Shown: positions 1 through 5,704 of the stretch, one piece after another
How positions within the stretch are numbered: position 1 is the first letter of the stretch
Layout of the letters: the number at the start of each line of letters is the position of its first letter
Assembly: GCA_002384725.1 (NCBI GenBank)
Contig: DGBF01000101.1
Span: forward strand, 1,825 to 10,530
Reading direction: 5' to 3'
From: Flavobacteriales bacterium UBA4011
GTDB lineage: Bacteria; Bacteroidota; Bacteroidia; Flavobacteriales_D; Crocinitomicaceae
DNA: 8,706 nucleotides
Position numbers and translations under genes: made by a program
Notes under the pieces: model-generated
Told to the model about the DNA's origin: nothing
Databases searched by the model: none
The model's input: only the letters and a program-made list of their open reading frames with translations

Positions 1-21
1 ATAGTCAATAGTCAATAGTCA
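1..21. repeat. 7 bp tandem repeat (ATAGTCA)x3 at the window edge
   Basis: Three perfect head-to-tail copies of ATAGTCA (TGACTAT on the minus strand) begin at the first base and end six bases beyond the ffh stop codon. The array may continue outside the window, so its true copy number is unknown. It lies just 3' of ffh and does not enter the reading frame. No other tandem copies were seen in the window. It looks like a simple-sequence repeat of intergenic DNA, with no function visible. Confidence 0.85.
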
Positions 22-27
22 AGAAAA

Positions 28-1377
28 CTACATTCCCGGCATTCCCCCGCCCATTCCTTTCATCTTCTTCATCATGCCCATCATATTCTTGGGATTGGAC
101 ATCATTTTCATCATCTTCTTGGTATCGCCGAATTGCTTCATCAACTTGTTGACTTCTTGAATATTCGTTCCGCTTCCTTTTGCCAAACGATTTTTGCGTT
201 GACCGTTGATCAAAGTTGGATTTGCACGTTCAGCTGGTGTCATAGAAAAGATAATCGCTTCGATGTGTTTAAAGGCATCGTCTTCAATTTCTACATCTTT
301 CATTTGTTTTCCGACTCCGGGAATCATGCCTACTAAGTCTTTCATATTCCCCATTTTTTTCACTTGTTGAATTTGGGATAGGAAATCATTGAAATCGAAT
401 TGGTCTTTTTGAATTCTTTTTTGAAGTTTTCGCGCTTCTTCTTCGTCGAATTGTTCTTGTGCTTTCTCTACTAAGGATACCACATCTCCCATTCCGAGAA
501 TACGATCTGCCATACGAGTTGGATAAAAAACATCCAAGGCATCCATTTTTTCACCCGTTCCGACGAACTTGATAGGTTTATTGACAACTGCCTTAATCGA
601 AAGTGCAGCTCCTCCTCTTGTATCACCGTCTAGTTTTGTTAGTACCACACCGTCAAAATCAATGATTTCGTTGAACGCTTTTGCGGTATTAACAGCATCT
701 TGACCCGTCATGGAATCGACCACAAACAAGGTTTCCGTAGGTTGAATTGCTTTTTTAACAGCAGCAATTTCAGCCATCATCTTTTCATCGATGGCCAAAC
801 GTCCTGCCGTATCGATGATTACTACGTTAAATCCTTTTGCTTTCGCATGTTGAACAGCAGCTGTCGCAATTGCAACGGGGTTCTTTTCTTCTTTATTGGA
901 GAATACCTCTACGCCCAATTGTTCACCTAGTACGTGCAATTGGTCAATCGCTGCTGGACGATACACATCACAAGCAACCAATAAGGGATTCTTACCTTTT
1001 TTCGTTTTTAAATAGTTAGCCAATTTACCAGAGAAAGTCGTCTTACCAGAACCTTGAAGTCCTGACATCAAAACAATCGCTGGAGCGCCTTTTACATTGA
1101 TTTCTACTTCGTTTCCACCCATCAAGATGGTCAACTCTTCATGACAAATTTTCGTCATCAATTGTCCTGGTGAAATCGATTTAAGCACATCTCTTCCCAA
1201 TGCTTTTTCCTTAACAGTATTGGTGAATTCTTTGGCAGTATTAAAATTGACATCGGCATCCAATAACGCACGACGCACCTCTTTCAAGGTTTCAGCGACA
1301 TTGATTTCAGATATCTGTCCGTGACCTTTCAGGACTTTAAACGCTCTCTCGAATTTCTCCGTTAAATTTTCAAACAT
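28..1377 (-). CDS. ffh: Signal recognition particle protein Ffh (SRP54 GTPase)
   Basis: Ffh binds SRP RNA and the signal sequences of nascent membrane and secreted proteins. With the receptor FtsY it delivers ribosomes to the SecYEG translocon in a GTP-dependent cycle. From ATG at 1377 the product has 449 residues, normal for the family. Residues 1-95 form the helical N domain, with the conserved stretch VAETLKEVRRALLDADVN at about 27-44. The G domain follows, with P-loop GLQGSGKTT (106-114), DTAGR (189-193) and TKLDGD (247-252). The C-terminal methionine-rich M domain (about 320-449) carries the RNA-binding signature RLAKGSGTNIQEVNKLMKQF (397-416) and a Met/Gly/Lys-rich tail. The frame stays open to a TTG at 1401 and has another ATG at 1383. 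I chose 1377 because MFENL is the usual Ffh beginning in this phylum and because a TAnnTTTG promoter box covers the TTG. All key residues are intact. Confidence 0.97.
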   Translation of the reverse strand: MFENLTEKFERAFKVLKGHGQISEINVAETLKEVRRALLDADVNFNTAKEFTNTVKEKALGRDVLKSISPGQLMTKICHEELTILMGGNEVEINVKGAPAIVLMSGLQGSGKTTFSGKLANYLKTKKGKNPLLVACDVYRPAAIDQLHVLGEQLGVEVFSNKEEKNPVAIATAAVQHAKAKGFNVVIIDTAGRLAIDEKMMAEIAAVKKAIQPTETLFVVDSMTGQDAVNTAKAFNEIIDFDGVVLTKLDGDTRGGAALSIKAVVNKPIKFVGTGEKMDALDVFYPTRMADRILGMGDVVSLVEKAQEQFDEEEARKLQKRIQKDQFDFNDFLSQIQQVKKMGNMKDLVGMIPGVGKQMKDVEIEDDAFKHIEAIIFSMTPAERANPTLINGQRKNRLAKGSGTNIQEVNKLMKQFGDTKKMMKMMSNPKNMMGMMKKMKGMGGGMPGM

Positions 1378-1398
1378 GGGCATAACTTTTTGCGACCG

Positions 1399-1406
1399 CA
1401 AATTTA
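1399..1406 (-). promoter_or_regulatory. Putative -7 promoter box of ffh (TAAATTTG)
   Basis: On the minus strand the bases read TAAATTTG, an exact match to the Bacteroidota sigma-A -7 consensus TAnnTTTG. Transcription would then start near 1392-1394, leaving a short leader of about 15-17 nt before the ATG at 1377. No clear TTG/TTTG -33 element is seen at the usual spacing, only a T-rich GTTTTC about 16 bases upstream, so the call rests on the -7 box and its position. Confidence 0.45.
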
Positions 1407-1420
1407 GCGATTTTTAGCGA
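1403..1420. repeat. Tandem octamer TTTAGCGA x2 at the ffh promoter
   Basis: TTTAGCGA occurs at 1403-1410 and again at 1413-1420, a 10 bp repeat period close to one helical turn. The first copy overlaps the outer four bases of the putative -7 box of ffh. Paired sites on one DNA face over a promoter can be a regulator binding site, but two octamers in AT-rich DNA may also be chance. The repeat is directly visible. A role as operator is only a guess. Confidence 0.3.
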
Positions 1421-1600
1421 GAAAACTGAGCCTTTTCGACCTTAAACTTGTTGGAGTTTTATTTGTAGATGGTAGGGTTGAATAAAAGAACTAAATAATT
1501 CTGGCCTTTAAAAGCAAAGTGTCTGATAGCTATTAAAACATATGTTCTTTGCTCTAAATGAATCTGGACTAATTAAAATCTCTAAAATTACTTTCCTTTA

Positions 1601-1638
1601 CGAAAAAATCCAAGAAGAGCGCACTAACTATTTCTTAA
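1601..1638 (-). terminator. Weak candidate rho-independent terminator after nhaC
   Basis: Read on the minus strand, TTAAGAA (1638-1632), inside the last codons of nhaC, can pair with TTCTTGG (1616-1610) using two T-G wobbles. Six T residues (1608-1603) follow. The stem is short, AT-rich and encloses a loop of 15 bases, so stability would be poor. The position at the gene end and the T run support it; the weak stem does not. Confidence 0.25.
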
Positions 1639-3073
1639 CCAATTTCCGAATTTTAATATTGAAGTACCCGAAAAGCACCGTTACAATCGGGCTCATCCAG
1701 TTGAAAAAACAATAAACCGCATATTCACCCGTCGCTACACCTAGCACACTCGATTGAACGGCACCACAGGTATTCCACGGAATTAAAACCGAGGTGACGG
1801 TGCCCGAATCTTCTAAAGTTCTACTTAAATTTTCGGGAGCCAAGCCTATTTCTTCGTATACATCGGCAAACATTCTGCCCGGAACGACAATCGCCAAATA
1901 CTGATCCGATGCGGTTGCGTTGAAAAACAAACATGTTCCAGCCGTTGATGCAATTAGTGATCCCGTCGATTTTACGCCTTTCATAATCGTTGCAGTAATT
2001 TTCTTTAAAAATCCGGCCGCTTCCATTGCTCCACCAAAAGCCATTGCGCAAAAGATCAACCAAATGGTATTCATCATTCCGGCCATCCCTTTAGTTGACA
2101 ACAGATTATTTACCTCGTCATTTGTAGTTGTAACGGAGACAGAACCAGACAACGTTTGCATAAAGGTTTTGTACGACGCAAACGTATAGTTATCTGAAAT
2201 CCCTGAAATATTCTTGATGATTTGAGGTTGAAAAATAATGGCGAAAACCGCCCCTACCATGGTTCCTAAAAACAAAGCTGGCAATGCATCTACCTTCTTT
2301 ATAATTAAAAATATAACGAAGACTGGCACTAAAAACAATACAGGATTGATGTTAAATTTACTGGAAATGGCTGCTTGCATGGTCGAAATAGAAGAAGCAT
2401 CTGCAGATCCAGAATAATTCAATCCCAACACCAAAAAGATAATGAGTGTGATCGTCATTGTCGGGAAGGTCGTGTACATCATGTAACGGATATGCGTAAA
2501 CAAGTCCGTACCGGCCATGGCTGGAGCCAAATTCGTAGTATCCGAAAGAGGTGACATTTTATCACCAAAATAGGCACCCGAAATGATAGCTCCGGCAATT
2601 AATCCATTGGACAAACCCATTACTTGGCCGATACCCAACAAGGCGACGCCAACCGTTGCCACAGTCGTCCAGCTGCTTCCGGTTGCTATGGAAACAATGG
2701 CACTTATTATACATGCCGCAAAAAGAAATATCGTTGGGTTGAGTATGTCCAATCCATAAAAAATCATCGCAGGAACAATACCTGAAATCATCCACGTACC
2801 TGCTAAGGCACCAATCATTAGTAATATAAGAATAGCAGGCAAGGCTGATTTTATGCTATTCACCATGCCTTTTTGCATCTTCTTCCACGAAAAACCGATT
2901 CGATTGGCTAGAATTATGGCAAAAGCTGTTGCAATTAATAAAGCGATTTGATTCGGTCCACCTGTGGCATCATCTGCAAAGAAATAGATATTACAGGCTA
3001 AAAATCCGACCAAGATGATTATCGGTAAAAACGCATAAAAAAAATTGAAATCTTTTATCTGATTTTGCGACAT
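1628..3073 (-). CDS. nhaC: Na+/H+ antiporter, NhaC family
   Basis: This 481-residue polytopic inner-membrane protein has the features of NhaC-type antiporters, which exchange cytoplasmic Na+ for external H+ and help in pH and sodium homeostasis. Hydrophobic segments run through the whole chain, the first at about 12-31. Family hallmarks are TGSSWTTVATVG (131-142), GAYFGDKMSPLSDTTNLAPA (166-185) and EDSGTVTSVLIPWNTCGA (421-438). The acidic and polar residues inside these membrane motifs are the likely ion-binding positions by family analogy. A hydrophilic loop at about 281-330 separates the helices of the two halves. The start ATG at 3073 is the only sensible one, as MSQNQIKDFNFFYAF leads directly into the first helix. 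Length and motifs are complete. Some NhaC relatives use other cations or exchange malate and lactate (MleN), so the exact substrate is not settled. It lies 63 bp downstream of the RND exporter in the same direction. Confidence 0.93.
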   Translation of the reverse strand: MSQNQIKDFNFFYAFLPIIILVGFLACNIYFFADDATGGPNQIALLIATAFAIILANRIGFSWKKMQKGMVNSIKSALPAILILLMIGALAGTWMISGIVPAMIFYGLDILNPTIFLFAACIISAIVSIATGSSWTTVATVGVALLGIGQVMGLSNGLIAGAIISGAYFGDKMSPLSDTTNLAPAMAGTDLFTHIRYMMYTTFPTMTITLIIFLVLGLNYSGSADASSISTMQAAISSKFNINPVLFLVPVFVIFLIIKKVDALPALFLGTMVGAVFAIIFQPQIIKNISGISDNYTFASYKTFMQTLSGSVSVTTTNDEVNNLLSTKGMAGMMNTIWLIFCAMAFGGAMEAAGFLKKITATIMKGVKSTGSLIASTAGTCLFFNATASDQYLAIVVPGRMFADVYEEIGLAPENLSRTLEDSGTVTSVLIPWNTCGAVQSSVLGVATGEYAVYCFFNWMSPIVTVLFGYFNIKIRKLVKK

Positions 3074-3088
3074 GCTTTAGTTTTACGC

Positions 3089-3116
3089 TAAAGATAGAAA
3101 TCTTTATTATATACAA
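3089..3116 (-). promoter_or_regulatory. Possible promoter of nhaC (TTG-N17-TATCTTTA)
   Basis: On the minus strand TTG (3116-3114) is followed after 17 bases by TATCTTTA (3096-3089), one mismatch from the Bacteroidota -7 consensus TAnnTTTG. Transcription would begin near 3082, giving a very short leader before the ATG at 3073. A 6 bp inverted repeat, CTTTAG (3075-3080) and CTAAAG (3088-3093), overlaps the box and would fold only in read-through transcripts from the exporter gene. The site would let nhaC be expressed apart from its upstream neighbour. Confidence 0.35.
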
Positions 3117-3119
3117 TCC

Positions 3120-3140
3120 ATAACCTTGGCCAAGGCTTAT
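3120..3140. repeat. 12 bp palindrome CCTTGGCCAAGG at the end of the exporter gene
   Basis: A perfect palindrome spans 3124-3135. Adding ATAA (3120-3123) and TTAT (3137-3140) with a single bulged C at 3136 extends the symmetry to 16 pairs. It overlaps the stop codon of the exporter gene (3139-3137). With a central GGCC it could fold as a short hairpin, but no T run follows on the minus strand, so it is not a standard terminator. It could be a weak terminator, an RNA 3'-end stabiliser, or a site for a dimeric protein. Confidence 0.5.
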
Positions 3141-5413
3141 TTCTTGACTTTAAAAAAGAGCATGAGCAAAACGGGCAACAAGGTCAAATCGACAATTAGT
3201 GCTAAGAATAGCGTCAAACAAAGTAAAACGCCCATGTTGGCAGTTCCAAGAAATGACGAGAATACCAAAAGAATAAAGCCAGCACACAAAATAAAAGTGG
3301 TGATAATCATGGCCTTCCCTGTGGTCAAATAACTACGTTTCAAAGCATACATTTTACTTCTCCCCTTCATCAATTCATACTTGAACTTCCCTAAGAAATG
3401 TATGGTATCATCCACGGCAATTCCAAAAGCAATGGTGAAAACAATAGCCGTGCTCGTTTTTATGTTTATGCCGAAATAGCCCATTATTGCCGCAACGAAA
3501 ATGAGCGGAATTAGATTCGGAATAATACTGATCAAAACCATGGAAACGGAGCGATACAAAAGCCCCATGATGAGAGCAACAAGAATCACGGATAGCGAAA
3601 TTCCTTTTACCAAACTCATCGACAGATAGCTAATATTTTTATCCAGAAGATGCGCAGTGCCCGTTAATTGAACCTTGATTGTAGAATTGGACATTTTCTT
3701 TTTCAGAAACTGCTGCAAAGCCACGTTTTTTTTGGATATCACTTTATTTCCCCAATCGGGCATGTTACCGCCCAGTCGAGCAAAATGTCCTGTCGAATCC
3801 AATAACACATTTTTGAATTGGCCTCCGTTAACTTTTTCAAGGCCACGCTTGAATCTTTTTAAATCTCTTTCTCTTTCCGGTAAAGTATAATAATCGATAC
3901 GTCCGGTGTGCGTCGACCGATTCATCACTTTTACAACTTTCACAATGGACGAACGAAGTCCAGCGCCATAGACCTTTTCGATGTAATTCTCCACCTTTTC
4001 AACATCTTTTAAAACTTCCAAAGACCAAAACGTTTTTGACGTGTCTTTTAAACTTATCGATAGCTCGAAAGGGCGAATTCCTCCATAATGTTCATCCAAA
4101 AAATTGAAATTTTGCTTAATCGGTTCCTTCTGCGAAATCTCATCCATGAGAAAATTATTCGACTCTAGGTTCACCATCCCTATCAAGCATACAGCTATAA
4201 ACCCAACATAAACAATCAAAATCCTTTTCGGTTGTCGCAAAACGCGAATGAACCATTTTGACAATTTCTTTTTCCAAAACGGATCTCTATCCGATTTCTT
4301 TAAAAAAGTAGGATTTGGCGCCAAATATATAATAATGGGCAGTAGAACAAAGGTCAGCACAAAGGCAATCAACACACCGAATCCTGCTATTGCGCCAAAA
4401 ACTTGAATAGGTTGAACGCTAATGAACATTAGACTAAAGAATCCAATGGCAGTGGTCACGGAGGTTAAAAAAGTCGCCATTCCGACCTCATGAATCGTCA
4501 ATTTAATACTCGCGAACTTGCCTATGCCCGTTCGGAAGGCGTCAAGATAGCGGGACAACAAATGAATTACATCCGACATCGCCACCACGAAAACTATGCA
4601 CGGCAGCACTGACATGACAATACTGACCGGTTCGCCATACAAGCCAATGAAACCAACCACCCAAAACAAAGTACCTAAAATAACCAATTGTGGCATTAAA
4701 ACTCCCCATAAGGATCGGAAGGCAATAAACAAGAAAACAATGACGAGCATATAACTCAAGACCATGAAAAAAGCCATTTCATAGCCCATTTTGTCGATAT
4801 AAAATTTCTGTCCCACTGTCCTGCCTGCGACTCTCACTTTATCGAAGCCGTAAGCATCACAAAGACCATTTATACTTTGAACGAGGGTGTCACTGCCATT
4901 TTTACTCAGAAAATCTTTGTGGCGAACAAAAATGCACAAAGACTTTTTGTCTTTTGCGATTAAAGTATTGATCATCTCCTCATTTTCTATAAGGTCTTTT
5001 TCGTCTCTAGCTAATCGATTCTCTATAAAATTAATATATGGTCGACTTGTAGGGATGGACCTCGGAGGTATATACACTTCCTTTTCCGTCACAATGCTTC
5101 GGGTAAACCGAACATCCTTGGTACTGTCTAACTTTTTCTGGAGTGATTTCACTTTTTTCAAAAACCCCATCTCGAATACCGTGGGATCGTTTTCAATAGA
5201 AATCAATAAAAAATCATTGTCAGATTCAAACTTAGCGCGGTGTTCAAGAAAGAAGTCAGTTTCCTTATCGCCTATGGGGAAGAACTTTTCGAAATCGTAA
5301 TCCAGCTTCAGCATTCCAACGCCATAGGCAAATAGGACCGACAAAAGAATTAACGCGACACTCGCAATTTTAATTATTAACCTAAACTTTTTTTCACCAA
5401 CCTTTTGAATCAT
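3137..5413 (-). CDS. RND-superfamily exporter (HAE3/MMPL type), substrate unknown
   Basis: The 758-residue product has the duplicated RND layout. One helix (11-33) is followed by a large periplasmic domain (about 40-208) and five or six helices (about 209-231, 238-259, 264-286, 314-332, 338-362). Then come a helix at 397-413, a second periplasmic domain (about 415-597) and five helices to the C terminus (599-620, 624-645, 650-672, 700-720, 727-754). The fourth helix of each half carries the expected acidic residues: VVAMSDVIHLLSRY (276-289, D281) and GIAVDDTIHFLGKF (664-677, D668/D669). These fit proton-driven transport. Length and the DDTIHFL motif point to the HAE3/MMPL branch, whose characterised members move hopanoids, lipids or other hydrophobic molecules, rather than the AcrB type of about 1000 residues. 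No membrane-fusion protein or TolC-like gene lies beside it, which also fits HAE3. The start at 5413 gives a short cationic N terminus before helix 1. Confidence 0.9.
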   Translation of the reverse strand: MIQKVGEKKFRLIIKIASVALILLSVLFAYGVGMLKLDYDFEKFFPIGDKETDFFLEHRAKFESDNDFLLISIENDPTVFEMGFLKKVKSLQKKLDSTKDVRFTRSIVTEKEVYIPPRSIPTSRPYINFIENRLARDEKDLIENEEMINTLIAKDKKSLCIFVRHKDFLSKNGSDTLVQSINGLCDAYGFDKVRVAGRTVGQKFYIDKMGYEMAFFMVLSYMLVIVFLFIAFRSLWGVLMPQLVILGTLFWVVGFIGLYGEPVSIVMSVLPCIVFVVAMSDVIHLLSRYLDAFRTGIGKFASIKLTIHEVGMATFLTSVTTAIGFFSLMFISVQPIQVFGAIAGFGVLIAFVLTFVLLPIIIYLAPNPTFLKKSDRDPFWKKKLSKWFIRVLRQPKRILIVYVGFIAVCLIGMVNLESNNFLMDEISQKEPIKQNFNFLDEHYGGIRPFELSISLKDTSKTFWSLEVLKDVEKVENYIEKVYGAGLRSSIVKVVKVMNRSTHTGRIDYYTLPERERDLKRFKRGLEKVNGGQFKNVLLDSTGHFARLGGNMPDWGNKVISKKNVALQQFLKKKMSNSTIKVQLTGTAHLLDKNISYLSMSLVKGISLSVILVALIMGLLYRSVSMVLISIIPNLIPLIFVAAIMGYFGINIKTSTAIVFTIAFGIAVDDTIHFLGKFKYELMKGRSKMYALKRSYLTTGKAMIITTFILCAGFILLVFSSFLGTANMGVLLCLTLFLALIVDLTLLPVLLMLFFKVKK

Positions 5414-5415
5414 TT

Positions 5416-5423
5416 TATCTTTG
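5416..5423 (+). promoter_or_regulatory. Candidate plus-strand -7 box TATCTTTG
   Basis: TATCTTTG matches the Bacteroidota -7 consensus TAnnTTTG exactly. It lies just outside the exporter start, on the opposite strand, and would launch a plus-strand transcript near 5430 toward the hairpin at 5610-5647. A TTTC (5392-5395) 20 bases upstream is only an approximate -33 element. An eight-base degenerate match can occur by chance in AT-rich DNA. The lone terminator downstream is what makes it worth recording. Confidence 0.3.
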
Positions 5424-5445
5424 TAGTTCTTATATTAATGCAATA

Positions 5446-5475
5446 CGAATTTAATTAATTTACACCCTTTAACAA
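5446..5475 (-). promoter_or_regulatory. Possible promoter of the RND exporter (TTG-N19-TAAATTCG)
   Basis: On the minus strand TTG (5475-5473) is followed after 19 bases by TAAATTCG (5453-5446), one mismatch from TAnnTTTG. Transcription would start near 5440 and leave a leader of about 27 nt before the exporter ATG at 5413. Spacing fits the phylum's -33/-7 pattern. No exact TAnnTTTG box is present on this strand in the gap. Confidence 0.35.
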
Positions 5476-5609
5476 GTACCAAATGAAAGTGTTTTGCTTA
5501 TAATGGATTAATCACTAATTCCGCTTTAAATCGAGAACCTCCTATAGATTGCAAATCAACTGATCTACCGTAAACATTAATGATCAGATAAACTGTGCAT
5601 AAACTTTTT

Positions 5610-5650
5610 AGAAAAAATCCACTTCCTACTCGAAGTGGATTTTTTCTTTT
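5610..5650 (+). terminator. Strong rho-independent terminator between divergent genes
   Basis: AGAAAAAATCCACTTC (5610-5625) pairs perfectly with GAAGTGGATTTTTTCT (5632-5647) over 16 base pairs around a six-base loop, CTACTC. On the plus strand the outer stem becomes a T6 run and continues T-rich (TTTTTTCTTTTG) to 5651, the classic form of an intrinsic terminator. The A run at the left lets it work in both directions, though the T-rich tail favours the plus strand. The flanking genes diverge from this gap, so no known gene ends here. It lies about 55 bp before the ATG at 5705. Confidence 0.85.
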
Positions 5651-5704
5651 GTTACTTTTACTGATAACGGAACTTATAAAATTTCAATTAACACCAAAAA
5701 CCGA

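Larger units (their letters stand above)
5430..5650 (+). ncRNA. Candidate small RNA or structured leader, about 220 nt
   Basis: This interval has no credible reading frame; the plus-strand ATGs at 5438, 5483 and 5503 stop within two to six codons. It begins after a TATCTTTG box and ends at a strong terminator. Internal complementarity includes ATTAATG (5434-5440) with CATTAAT (5575-5581), continued across a small internal loop by TACG (5444-5447) with CGTA (5569-5572). Other stems are GGATTA (5505-5510) with TAATTCC (5516-5522) and CTGATC (5560-5565) with GATCAG (5582-5587); the last overlaps the long-range stem by no more than the T at 5581 and so is nearly adjacent to it. I do not recognise the family. 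AT-rich DNA gives such pairings easily. It could instead be the attenuated leader of the 5705 gene. Confidence 0.25.

Noticed and set aside
1378..1401. Eight-residue N-terminal extension of Ffh from TTG 1401 or the ATG at 1383
   Set aside because: Ffh proteins of this phylum usually begin at MFENL, and the TAnnTTTG box at 1406-1399 lies over the TTG codon.
1513..1553. Inverted repeat AGCAAAG/CTTTGCT with AACATATGTT inside the nhaC-ffh gap
   Set aside because: The seven-pair stem encloses 27 bases and has no T run. In AT-rich DNA this is weak evidence for a terminator or operator.
4887..5300. Plus-strand open frame of 137 codons
   Set aside because: It is antisense to the N-terminal periplasmic domain of the RND exporter, whose own frame has clear family motifs. 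The antisense product shows no recognisable domain.
5648..5685. Promoter for the 5705 gene just after the terminator (TTTG at 5648-5651 with TACTTTTA or TAAAATTT)
   Set aside because: TACTTTTA has one mismatch but no -33 element at the right distance, and the A/T-rich stretch near 5677 has two mismatches. No convincing promoter could be chosen.
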